In this document: piece by piece, positions 47,021-58,553 of the stretch
How positions within the stretch are numbered: position 1 is the stretch's first letter
Layout: every line of letters starts with the position of its first letter
Source: Steinernema hermaphroditum
Taxonomy: Eukaryota > Nematoda > Chromadorea > Rhabditida > Steinernematidae
Direction of reading: 5' to 3'
Assembly (NCBI GenBank): GCA_030435675.1
Contig: CM059621.1
Location: 14,136,001-14,200,000 of the forward strand
DNA: 64,000 nt
Notes under the pieces: model-generated
The model's input: only the letters and a program-made list of their open reading frames with translations
The model's database searches: none
What the model was told of the DNA's origin: nothing
Made by a program: the position numbers and the translations under genes

Positions 47021-48331
47021 CTTGTGGTCGTGGTCACGGCGAAAAGTAGAAGAACTACCTGTAAGGGAACACCGCCTTAAACCGCCAGTCCGTCGTCTAT
47101 AAACCGCCCGCAAACATTCGCCAATTATCGGAACACACACGGCGCGAGTTCATGAATATTTGAAGCCGGACTCCGCAAACAATTCGACGCCGTTCGCGTT
47201 GCTGGCACCGCCGCCGCCGCCGCTGCTGATAGGGGACTCCATAGGGGATGAAAACGCGAGGTTGTACAGAAGAGGCGCTTCATTATCGCCGCCGTGAATC
47301 AGCGCCTCTATCGGCGATGTTTTGGCCCGTGGAGCGCTTGTTCGCGATTCGATGAGCCAGCGTCGGCGTTGGGCCACTTCCCTTCGCCGCGACTCATCCA
47401 CGAAGCACAGGAGCGATTAGTCATCGACGGAGGTCGACGGGGTGTCTATAGCCCTATCAGGGGGTGGGCACATGATTGGGGGCTGGTGATGTGCGATGAC
47501 ATCTGGAGATGAACGGGGCCGTTAGGGAAATGCTGTTGAAAGTCAAGATAAACAATCCCGAGAAGATCGGAGATAGAGCGCCATGATTGGGAAACAAAGC
47601 AAGGTGTTCAATTATGAGAAGAAACAAATGGGAAGTCATCAACATAGAGGGTCAGAACAAAAAAAGGGCTATGGAACATGCGTAAAACGGTATCCAAAGG
47701 GCGGTGCCCTTAGAGCGCAGGAAGCTTCTGGAGTTCTGCAAAAATTTAGCGACCCACGATTGTGTCCGAATCGAAAAGAGCTTTTGGACCAGGACAAACC
47801 TGCGCGCGCCAGGGAACAAGGAGGAGCTGTTGGACAGCCCGGACGACTAAAATGGTAACGAAAACAACCGAAACAGCGCACAAAACCTATAGCAGCAAGT
47901 AGCTCGCTTACACAAAATACGGAAGTCTCTTTAAAATGGTGCCTAAAAAGCGGTTACAGCGGTCGCCCCGGAGCACAGAGCACTTGAGTTTCTGTGCAAA
48001 AAGGGCTACTGTGCAAAAGCCAGAAAAGTGCAAAATTACTGTTCTCGAAACCTCTCCTCCCTAACAACACAGTGTACGCAAAAATGGGGAAGTTCGTTAT
48101 CGGACTAGCATATGCTGCCTCATGCAATCATGATAAACCTGCAGGTCATATGTCGGCTACACAGTGACAGGAGTTCGATAACAAACCAGATTCATGTGAC
48201 TAGAATAACACAACTAAAATAACAATGAAGACGAAGGGATCCTTGTTCGAAAGACCAAAAATTTAACATCAGCCACGAGTTGCCGATTATGGATCGAAAA
48301 GAGGTTTGGGTTGTACAATAATTTTAAATAA
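47021..48331. other. Upstream region of the Glu/Pro-rich gene
   Basis: A GC-rich island spans about 47060-47470 and probably contains the promoter. An 83-codon minus-strand frame at 47150-47401 with a Gly run exists, but no family or splice support was found. The rest is A-rich with nothing recognisable. Confidence 0.4.
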
Positions 48332-48845
48332 ACCCGGCTGCGCGCGAATTCGCGCCCTCCAGGTACTAAAAGCCAATTAGCCTGCAGCCCTGCGGGCGGC
48401 AAGATTGGCGCTCGTGGATAGGGCTGAAGTTGGGGCCAAAAACTGTAGCCCTGCGGGCGGCAGGACACCATAGCCCTGCGGGCGGCAAGATTGGCGCTCA
48501 TGTAAATGACTAAAGTGGGCGAAAAAACTGTAAAGTTTCAGGAAACTCGAACCGAAAACACTGCTGGTTACAAAATAGGCAAAAAATCACTCAAAAACAG
48601 CAAAAAAAACTCAAAGCCTAGCATCGCCAGAGAGATAGTGGAAGTAGAGCAATACCATCTCAACTGTCTGTGTGGCTCATTGCGAACGTTCTCTGTTTGT
48701 AAGCGGGCGGTGTCGGGTTCGGTTCCCCTCGGGGTCCTTATTTTGTGTGGGTGTTTCCGCCGTGCGCACGGAAAAACACACACGCACACACACGCACACA
48801 CACACAGACCAACGGACCCGTCGGTTCTCCATTTATATATAGGGG
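48332..48845 (+). repeat. Dispersed repeat family R1, copy 2
   Basis: Nearly identical to 16590-17075. This copy has three TAGCCCTGCGGGCGGCAAG-type units and a longer CACACGCACAC run, showing unit gain or loss between copies. It ends in TTTATATATAGGGG. Confidence 0.7.
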
Positions 48846-50750
48846 ATAAAGTGTCTTTGAGCATCTCTCGAATAGAAGTAAGAAATTGTAATCCAAGAGT
48901 AATACGGTGTTTCATGTACGAATCTGTATTCCTAAGAGAAAGAGAAAGTCAACGCCGAAAAGAACCTTGATGTTCGAAAAACAAAGCTAATGGACTTATC
49001 GTCATTGCTTTAGAAATGTCCAAAATGAGTAACGCTAAATGTGGCTAAATTGTGTTAGCTTTAATGCAATCGGTATCATTTCATGCTTGCGCTAAACCCA
49101 ATAGCTTTCAATAGACAAAAATAAAAATGATCGGACCAGAAGAAACAATCTCAAAAATTTAGGATTTCATTCTTTCGATCACCGTAAAAAAACGAAGAAA
49201 CCGTGAAAATTTAAAAATGGGCCCTTCAAAGTCGGTCCCCTCACAGGGTCACAACCCATAGAAAAGGGAACTGTGGGCATTTTGTCAAAAATTATATTTG
49301 TATTTAATACTAAGTCTTATAGATAGACATCAGTTTTGATCCATCGCCTGAGCACTGATCCATTCGGTTCGATTCTCCACAGATTAGCCAAGAGGAGTTT
49401 CGAAGTAGACATATGATAACTCCAAAAATGGATCATAGAAAGATTTGATTTTTGATTAGTGTAATAAAGCTCACACGCGAAGTGGGATTGACCGTAAGTA
49501 AACTGAATTCGGGACTCTATAAAACGTGATCTGAACTGTCAGAAGTACTAAGATATCAGCAAAGCTGTCAAGACTGCAGGGATCACCCTTCGGGCTCGCT
49601 TAAAATCAACAGGCTTAAGCCTATAGCGGAGCCTTGCGCAAAAATGAATACGGGGTTCGCTCCGCTCGCCTGATTGTCAACGATTGGATGTGCGTTTTTT
49701 TTCCTGTTACTATTTTGTTACTATCGTGCCATTTTTTTGCTTCTCGGTGTCGATAAATGAGATTACGCTAGTCGATCAAAAATTAGAATTGAATGAATTT
49801 TTTTAACGTCGTAAAATGAGCAAAAAGCGCGAAGGATAGCATGGGAATCGGAGGCTATTTGCATATCACCTCTCTCATCGCATTCCGCGACCGTCTGCCG
49901 CGCAACGAAAACGGCGAACTTGCAAGCGATGGAAAGTGCAGGCCGAAAAAAACGGAAGGTGCCGCGACGGCGCCAACTGTTACGTGTCTTTGCCGACCAT
50001 TCATCGCTGTCAGTCCGAAAGGGGAGGAAATGGACTGCGGATTTTTAGATTGATGCTTGTTTTGATTGATGGTTTAAACTGAAAGTTGGATGAGGAAAGG
50101 AAGGTGCATCTGAATGTTACTGTTTGTGAAGTGCCGTTAAAGCGGCGAAGTTCAGTAACAGTGCGCAGGAACATAAGGGAATCTTCCCAAGTGCCAGATG
50201 CAGACCAGACTGAAATGTGATTGAGTGCATAGAGGCTGGACTGGGGAGTCGAACACACCTAAGTCCACCTGCCCATGGTAAAGCTTTACTTTACTTTAAA
50301 ACTCGACAAAACAGTGAAAATATGTGGCCGATCAAGTATGTCGTGGCAGGACCCATCAAAAACGTATCAGCGCTCTTTCTGCACAAAAACTTAAAGGAAT
50401 CGCCTTGAAGAGGCGAACAACCAACGAAAATGATGTTTTTGAAAACGAGAAATGATGTTAACACAAATCAGATGAGGTCAAAAATAAATACAAATAATAC
50501 AAAAAAAAAAAACAAAAGAAAGCTTTCCTTTACCTAAACTGGAATGAGGCACTACAGGTCCAACAGCTAAAAAATCACAACATGAATCCAACAATGGCCT
50601 CTTATTTGCAAAGTTAGCCCAAATAACTTAAGGACCAATTTTTTTCGCATTTTGGAGTCTCACGATTAAGGAATCTCTGAGAAACTCAGAAGAATAGCCA
50701 GAGAAGGTAAAAAACCTGGAGATGGGCCCCAAGAATTAAAGGATGTTAGT
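48846..50750. other. Intergenic, no supported gene
   Basis: AT-rich sequence. A small GC-richer stretch at 49560-49675 contains short inverted words (AGGCTTAAGCCT, GGGTTCGCTCCGCTCG) but no clear element. Open frames are short and unsupported. Confidence 0.4.
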
Positions 50751-50756
50751 GACCGA

Positions 50757-50995
50757 GTTGTCCGGGTACCCGAACTTTCGGGTACCCGACCCGAAAACCC
50801 GAACCCGAACCCGAAACTTTCGGGTACCCGAACCCGACCCGAACCCGAAACTTTCGGGTACCCGACCCGAAACCCGAACCCGAACCCGAAATTTTCGGGT
50901 ACCCGACCCGAAACCCGACCCGAACCCGAAACTTTCGGGTACCCGACCCGAAAACCCGAAAAACCCGACCCGAAAACCCGAACCCGCCAACTCTG
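50757..50995. repeat. GGGTACCC/CCCGAA minisatellite
   Basis: About 240 bp built from CCCGAA and CCCGAC words in higher-order units of about 60 bp. Each unit carries TTTCGGGTACCCGA, whose GGGTACCC is a perfect palindrome. Long open frames on both strands through this stretch are a consequence of the repeat. Confidence 0.9.
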
Positions 50996-52270
50996 GACCG
51001 GACCCATAACCCGGCCTTTTCGTGTAGGAGATCCCAAGAACCAAGCTCGTTTTGGAATCAGCCTCGAAGTCCGTTGGGCTCGCATTCCTAAACTTGGTTT
51101 GTATTTGTTGAGTGCAAAAATAATTATGAAAATGTGAAATATTTCGCTGAAATTGAATAGCTTCCGTGCTTAGAATATACACATCACCCGAACTTCATAG
51201 AGTACATTCACACGAGGAAAACGCTTTCATCGAAGGGAATATTACGAAATTTTCAGAAAATTCCCAAAACAAGCCCCTATTTCACAACACTTCGCCTCTT
51301 CTGGTTACGCAAAACCCATCGAATATTCCATGCGGAACATAAACACTCAGCCACCGAGCCGACCATCTGCCGCGCGAATACGATCTCCGCTTCTCCCGCG
51401 GCACAATTAATCGCCGTTGTCCACATCCGCCGCGCCTCGGCTTCTCCCCAAAGGAAGCGGACGCCCCGAGGAGGTCATTTCGCAATTGTTGTCCGCGCCG
51501 CCGACTCACGACAGACCGCCGATGATCGACGGACGGCGCGCAGACCTAATGAGGAGGCGAGGGCGTGCGGCGACATGGTGCAAACGAGGAGTGAGTGACA
51601 GCTGCGTGAGGGAAAATCGATAGGCGGAAGACACGCCAGGAGCGCATGCAAATTGTCAGTTTACAAGAGTCGATCTGATTGAAAGGGAGAGCCGGTCGCT
51701 GAAGGGGTCTCGATGGCGTCGAGCACATGGATCTGACGGATCTAATTACTGTTATTGAAGATGAAAGTGTCTTAATGACACTTATGGAAGCAGCACGGAC
51801 AACATGTTTTCGACGTCTGTGAAGTGCTATGCAACTGCAAAGCGATCAGCATCGTGCTATTCAGCGCTCAAAACTGCATACAGACAGATTGGATATGAAG
51901 TGCCCCCCCCCGCGTTGATGCAGGTTTGAAATTTATCGAAATTTTTAACGAACCACTCAAGGATTTGCAACACGTTAATTGAAGTTCTACGCAAGGATTT
52001 CCAAGCTGATTTCTTCCCAAGTTTGCTCAGCTCCCTTCAGGAAGTCCATGGTGGACGTTTCCACAACCTCCACAAACCATTTACCCTTGTACCGCAAGTT
52101 TGATGGGCTCCGATCATAAATCTGATAAATTCCGGTTCACAAAGCCAGATACACAAGCTCGTCGCCACCGTAATCGTTTTTGCTCCCAACAAGGTTACCC
52201 TGCTTTAAATTACAATTTTCTTTTTTTTTAATTCATTTCCGTCCATGTATTGCAGCTTTCAGTACCGGCC
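50996..52270. other. Intergenic with GC-rich island
   Basis: A GC-rich block spans about 51310-51620 (many CGCCG and GCGCG words) amid AT-rich DNA, like the blocks at 17290-17560 and 47060-47470. No coding assignment is possible; it could be a regulatory island. Confidence 0.4.
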
Positions 52271-52274
52271 TCTT

Positions 52275-52450
52275 ACTGAAAAATCGATAATATTGATGAG
52301 AGTATAATAGGATTCGTAGAGTACTGAATTAAAAATGGATGTGAAACGTACCATCCCTAAAAACTGTCAGAAAATCTCTCTGACCAGTGGACAACACTGA
52401 GATTTCCGCTTCAGATGTGCAATTCGAAAATCATACGGTATCAAATTAAT
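52275..52450 (+). repeat. Dispersed repeat R2, copy 1
   Basis: Matches 62940-63110 in inverse orientation: ATAGGATTCGTAGAGTACTG, CATCCCTAAAAA, CTGACCAGTGG, GAGATTTCCGCTTCAGAT and ATCATACGGTA all recur in reverse order and complement. Confidence 0.65.
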
Positions 52451-52524
52451 CAAATTATGTATATGTCAAAGTCATCAAACTTTGGATTATACGATACTTT
52501 GGATTGTGGGGAGGTCTTTCATTT

Positions 52525-52622
52525 GTGTTCCCAGTGATCGGTCGGGTCGTCCACTCGCTCTTTCTGAGGCTGTCTGGGGCCGACTGAGTTGAGTGAGCGG
52601 TCGTTTTCGGCCGTCATTGTTG
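52525..52622 (+). repeat. Dispersed 75-bp repeat, copy 2
   Basis: GTGATCGGTCGGGTCGT, CACTCGCTC and GAGTTGAGTGAGCGGTCGTT blocks match those at 7545-7622 (inverse) and 54455-54535. Here it is immediately followed at some distance by the SINE-like repeat, as at 7 kb, suggesting the two move or are copied together. Confidence 0.55.
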
Positions 52623-52889
52623 GTTGCATAGTGATCGCCCCGGCTCCCAGAAGGCCTGGAACACCAGGGAGCCGTAGTTCCAACGTCTTGCCAAGAAGCC
52701 CGTCACTGCCGCCCGACTCCACCCGCGCCGCCAGAGAAGCCGAAGAAGCGTTACAACTCCGAAGTCTGTGCCGCCAGCTGCCTTGATGGTTCCCGGTTTG
52801 CCCGTTGTGCTCCACCGACGCGTTTCGCCCAGATGCCGTTCTTCGCCCGTGCTGCCCGCGGAAGCCGCCGAAGAAGCTTCTCAACTCCG

Positions 52890-53145
52890 ACGTCCGCGCT
52901 GCCACCCGAGCTGAAGATGGGCTTGCTGTGTTCCACCGTCTCCGGGGTCAACTTTTCGCCTCTCTGATGCCCGCGCACACTGATGGGATCGTCGCCTTCT
53001 ACTCTGATGCTGTGCCCTGCGCCGAAGCCAGAAGACCGACGACTACGGAGTGACAATGTGGTTTTTGTGCATATATATGACGTCTCGCAAGGCGTAAGCC
53101 TTAGATACGAGAAATAAACTCGTAAACTCGTAAACTCGTTGGATT
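52890..53145 (+). repeat. SINE-like dispersed repeat, copy 2
   Basis: Best-preserved copy. It ends in AATAAACTCGTAAACTCGTA and one further ACTCGT unit. A partly duplicated version of its 5' portion appears just upstream at 52730-52900. Open frames here are repeat-derived. Confidence 0.6.
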
Positions 53146-56100
53146 GTGGGTGTTGACTGAATATCGACAATACGATGTCGGATGCTTGTAGCCGGAAGGC
53201 TTACATCACACCGCTTTGCTGAACATACTAATGTTTTCGAATGTGGAACAATCCTCGTAATGCCATAGAATAGTTCTATCCGTTCAAGTCGCTTCACAAA
53301 AAAAAAAACGAAAATCCCTATGATTTGCAAAAATATCAATGAGGTTGAGTAGAAAAGGCGAATGAATCCGAGAGACACGATTGCTTAAATTCTAAACTCA
53401 AGAATAAATTATGACTGTCACTCGTGAAATTGATTGTGAAAAAGGAACTCTATGGCTTTCGACAAAAACAGTCTTTAATTTTATGTATGTCTCGAAGTTC
53501 GTGACCAATCAAAACCAATCAAAAGCGCTTAATAGGTGAGGAATATAGGAGGAGACAAAACGAGTTAGAAACAAAGTGGCAAACTCAAAAATACACGCAA
53601 CAGGCTCACTAAATACATTGGGTCGTATGTGGACGACTACACAGCGGTGGCGCGATTCAAATGGTTAAGTGGTGAAAGATTCTACACTGCCTGAAGGATA
53701 GGAGGGAGCTGCTCACTGTAATGATACGTCAGATAAATAGCAAAAATAAATAGAAAAGCAATAAATAGCCGCCTCAGCAAAAATTTATAGGCGAATACGA
53801 TGACCACGCGATGGACGAGAGTTACGAACAAAGAAATCCACTGGAGATAAGCGACAGAAACAGAGAAAAATCTTAAGAATGAAGGCGATGTGAGTCACTG
53901 AAGTAATAAGCGTATCAACTCTTGATCTAAGAGGTTATTAAATGAGTTCTGTCTTCAGTTTTCACCAACACTCCACAATAAAAAAAAACCCAAAACGACC
54001 GTGGGGTGAGAATAAAAACGGAAACGATTTGAGACTTTATGGTCAAAAATATTTTCCACATCCAAATCAAATCAACTCAACGTATATTTCGCATATTGTG
54101 AAGCGACTAACTTTAACAGAAAGCTATTAGCATTGACGGCATTCCATCAAAGAACTGAAAACTCACTAGAATTTGTGAATTAGTTGTTATTGCTGGATGA
54201 GTTCAGTGAGCGGTCGTTCTCGGCACAATGATCGTTTGAGACTCCAGAAAAACCGATTGGACGACCGCTGCTCAAAAATTGTCATTTGGACAGATACGTA
54301 TTATACGGAAACTGAAACATCGATGTGTATGAACTTTAAAGGCATTCCATCAAAGAGCTGAAAACTCACTAGAAAAGGGTCACTCACTTGTAAATCGGTT
54401 CTTTTGGGTCAAAATACCTGATGATACCCTTCCGGGCTGGACTCGGGTCATTCATTGCGTCCACAGCGATCGGTTGGGTCGTTCACTCGCTATCTCCGAA
54501 ATGAGTTGAGTGAGCGGTCGTTCTCGGTTCCAATAAGAGTTTTGTTGGCAACATTACATATTAAACTAAAAATTCTAAATGTGTTGTCTCAATAAGGTGG
54601 TAAACATGTAGATGAAATCCAATCACGTGCATCATCTAACTCATCACGATTTGTGGTATCGTTGGAATTGTTCCGAAACAATTCATTAAAAGATCGTTTC
54701 ATTGAAGAGTGGCTGTGTGATTGCGGCTGTTACAAAAATAGTGCATTAAAATGGTGGAACACTACATAGAATAAAACATAGAATAAAAAATATCTCAACT
54801 TATCTATAGTACAAATTTATGCGGAAAATAACGAAGAAAATCTGCAGAGACTGATAACCGTATGGTCATCAAAATTCTCATTTGGACAGATACGCAATCT
54901 AAAAATTGATGCGCATGAAGTATTAATCGAGCAGGTAAGGGAACCTCCTGAAGTGTTTGCCTCAGATCGAGCTGACAATTGGTTCAACCCAAAATGGCGT
55001 CGACTTATACGCACACCTGACCACGCCAGCGCCCTTCGATAACATTGCGTCAAGATGACCATATGACTAGTCAACTATGACTTGGCAAGTCTCTTGTCTA
55101 TCATTTTATTGACCAGAGTTATGGAAAAATTGGATCGATAAAGCCAAAGCTACATGCCAAAGATAGGAAGAAAGAGAAGCTATTGACTGAAGGAGGAGTT
55201 AGACCTTGATCTTGACATGGTAGCCAAGAAAACTTCCAGTTCCACCGCATAGGTGCAATGTAAGTCATCGCCAATGTGCGTATAAGCCGACTCCTTTTTG
55301 TGTTGAACATTCAACAATAATGCCAGCTCACCTTTCCGCTCGATGTGAGGCGAACTCTTCGGAAGGTTCAGTTGTGAGTGTCAGGGCTACAGGTTGGACC
55401 ATCAAAAATTGTTGTTGATTGAATTGAGTCGGGCAATTACAGCGAGCCTTTTTGCCAAGACTGAGAATAGTTCACAGTCATCCAGCCCCAAAACCCTCAC
55501 CACGAACAATAAATTCTCGCCAAAGCAAATCGATCCAAATCCGATTAGGGCCACAGGCCAAATACGCAATCATGCCCAAATTGAGCCAAACGAACATCGG
55601 CCCGTTTGGTGTTGTTGTCGTCCGCGAAGGAGAAAACGAAACACACGGATTTACGTCACCACCGGCGACCATTGGAGCTGCGTGCACGGTGTCAGCGCCG
55701 CGCGCACTTGACTCCATCGGAACGGCGCGAAGAAGGTGACAATTAATTTGCAAGCGAACGCGCGACAAGGTCACCCAACTAATCGTCTTTTGTCACGCCG
55801 CAATCCAAGTTCTTGAAAGGGCAGGATTATCGTCGAACGGAGCATGGTTACTGGACTGGAAGAGGTCGAAGAATTACGGCGAACTGCTAAATGCATCACA
55901 GAAATGGGCAGCTTTAAGCGCCCTATCTTGCAAATTGGAATATCGGGTTGGAAACATGCTATTTTGCTTGAGGAAGGGCTACATGGATTGGTCTTTAGTT
56001 ATCGATTATCACGATGTACTATAAAGAGATTCACGTAGTGTCATATGTACACCATAGCTGCATAGATTGAGCTGTTCGTTAAGTGCATCCTTGAGCGAGC

Positions 56101-57080
56101 AAAACGAATACAAAGCAAAAATATTATACAATAAACACTGTAAATCGAACAACTGCTTATAACTATTCATTCACGACATGAAAACAAAATGAATTTATAA
56201 GAGAAAGATTGAACAGGAACTTCTGTACAAAACACTTGAATTCCGTTCGAAATGACCTCCTTGACACTTTATTCGAGGCGTTCAAACGCTTCTAGAAATT
56301 CTACAGGATTCTCGCGCCAAGTTGCTTCAGACCATCATCGCTACAGAAATGTTACCGTTCTCTGGCCTAATTCTAACTACAAGTCCGTCCTGTGACTATC
56401 TTTAAAAGCCACTTGGTCAAAGTTTCCGTGGGTGGTTAGTAACAGGATTAGACGGATCAGCCATCTTTATAGTCTTGGTAGTACATACATGGCTTCGGGA
56501 ACGTTCTCCCTCTAGAGATGCAATATACGGGATGAATTTCTCTGCGGAAACTTCGTCCGCATAAGGATGGACTAAGTTCTAGTTCCCACAACATCACACA
56601 ACAGAGATTAATTCCAGACCTTTGATGAGCAAACCAAGAGTTGGACAAAAATATAATTTGTTTCCCGTAAACTTTTCTAATAAAATAAATCAGAGTCGAC
56701 GAGCGTTTATTACATCAAAAATGCGCTATACAAGAATAACTAGATAAAACACATTGCACATGAATAGCCTATCTACATGCAATCAAAGGTAAAAAATTGA
56801 CGCCATTTGTTGGAGTAAATTTGTAAATTCTTGCATACTTATTAATTACATACGTACGATGCCAACCAGCAAAAATACAAATAATATATTCACGCGCGGA
56901 CATACTTCGACATGCGGAAATGAAGGAGATGGAAAAGCTTATTCCGATCCGTTTGTTCACAGCTACAGCGATAAGGATACGTCTTTTTCCATCTGGATCG
57001 GATTGTGGATGAAGTTGGCGAAGTATTGTTATTGCCATTAGAAGGAACATGGGAAATTACGATTATTCACGTGAAAAGCG
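53146..57080. other. Gene-poor AT-rich stretch
   Basis: Contains two further copies of the 75-bp repeat (54195-54235 partial, 54455-54535). A GC-richer interval at 55560-55730 has overlapping open frames on both strands, none with family resemblance. I see no gene. Confidence 0.4.
54455..54535 (+). repeat. Dispersed 75-bp repeat, copy 3
   Basis: Reads GCGATCGGTTGGGTCGTTC, ACTCGCTATC, then GAGTTGAGTGAGCGGTCGTT, closely matching the other copies. Confidence 0.55.
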
Positions 57081-57219
57081 ACGACATTTCGGAAATTTTT
57101 GGCGGCTTGTTCGAGGTCCACTGATTAAAGCCGTTCCACCATATCAGGAGGAAACCAAGAACCATAAAATAAGTAGAAGGAGCTCACACCGTAATTTTCA
57201 CGAAACCAGATATTTATTA

Positions 57220-57535
57220 CTTCGTGTGTGTCTCCTATTCCAGAGTATTTATTGCGATATGGTTTGCACAAAAGATAACAAAAATCGAAAAAGGTCAGAT
57301 AAACTTCTCCGCTCCGTTCATTTCGAATAGCCAGATTACAACTCGAGTCATACGAAGCCAGGACGTTGCAAAAACAACCAAAATAAATGTATTCCATTAT
57401 GTTTGTTCGTTTCTTCCAGAGTATTTATCGCGATATGGATTGCACGTGCCATTCGACAAATATCGAGAACTGCCAGATAAACTTCTCCGTTCATCACGCG
57501 ACGTTGCACAAGCAAAAAATAAATCTCCCGTCTGG
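57220..57535 (+). repeat. Imperfect tandem duplication next to the MITE
   Basis: TTCCAGAGTATTTAT(T/C)GCGATATGG(T/A)TTGCAC occurs at 57239-57269 and 57415-57446, followed in both by CAGATAAACTTCTCCG and a GACGTTGCA(A/C)AA block. The unit is about 177 bp. Confidence 0.65.
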
Positions 57536-57543
57536 ATCCGTAA

Positions 57544-57930
57544 AGGCCCATTTATACTCTACGCGACACAAAACGCCCTTTTTGGTGTCGCTTAGCTTGT
57601 CCACGTGTGACTATTTACGCAAAACCAAATAAAACAGCACAGTCATGATGCTTTTGGATCGGGCTATCCAGCCATCGCCGGAAAAAATTTTTGGGACATG
57701 CCATGTAGGTTAACCTAACTGTCGCTTAGCCTCAACTTGACTGTCGCGCAGCTGTGTCGCCGCGCTGCGCGACAGTCAAGTTGAGGCTCAGCGACAGTTA
57801 AGTTAGCGTACGTAAAGTTAACTTAAAATTTTTTTCTGATGATGGTTGGTTTTGCGTAAATAGTCACACGTGGACAAGCTAAGCGACACCAAAAAGGGCG
57901 TTTTGTGTCGCGTAGAGTATAAATGGGCCT
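57544..57930. mobile_element. PIF/Harbinger-type MITE with nested palindromes
   Basis: Perfect or near-perfect inverted repeats of about 85 bp start AGGCCCATTTATACTC at 57544 and end with the complement at 57930. TAA flanks both ends (57541-57543, 57931-57933), the 3-bp duplication typical of PIF/Harbinger. The centre (57729-57788) is a second palindrome: GCCTCAACTTGACTGTCGCGC and its complement around a short loop. At 387 bp it has no coding capacity. Confidence 0.85.
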
Positions 57931-58553
57931 TAAAGAACCCGTAAAGATTAAAGAATCCAGCGAATTACATCAAATTTCTCAAAGTCGCAAAGGGATACAA
58001 AGAGGAATTAAAGAAGTTACTCGATACACAGATCGTCGAGTGATTAAAGAGGTTAAACACCTTATTCTACAGAGAAATCGCCCGTGAGTGGATGAGTTTT
58101 GGAGTGGGACTTGTAAGTCACAGTACATTATTGGACGTCTCAAAGGTCTCCGAGTTCTCGGAAATCCAATTTAGATGGTCTTGGTAGTATTAGTGGCGGG
58201 ATTTACACAAAGATGGGTATTTCCGGTCTTCTGTTCACCGAAGGGGAACTCCGCGCATCCTCCAAGAGCATCGGCTGCAAGGTAACGCGTCCGTCTATGC
58301 ACCTAGAGGCACGAAAACTAGAACGCAACCCTATCGAGAATCTCACTGAAGCCGTTTCGTTTGCATAGAATCCCCTATGTAAACTCTCCTGTCTCTGATC
58401 GATAATCGGCGAAACCTGATCACTCGGCGATTACGGTCTTCTTAGCCAGGCGAGAACCCTGATCTTCCAGGCCTTCCCAAGAGCTAACGGACGAATACAT
58501 CTTCTGTGTAAACGACTTTTAATGCAAAGCTAAAATGGTTATACATCAAAGAA
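57931..58553. other. Intergenic
   Basis: No coding signal. The interval ends at the 3' end of the BED-finger gene; an ATTAAA-like poly(A) signal for that gene could be the TTTAAT (minus ATTAAA) at 58518-58523. Confidence 0.35.

Noticed and set aside
50666..51182. Two long minus-strand frames through the minisatellite
   Set aside because: The repeat has few stop codons in any frame; the peptides are repeat translations.
55394..55774. Overlapping frames on both strands
   Set aside because: GC-rich interval with no conserved motif or convincing splice sites.
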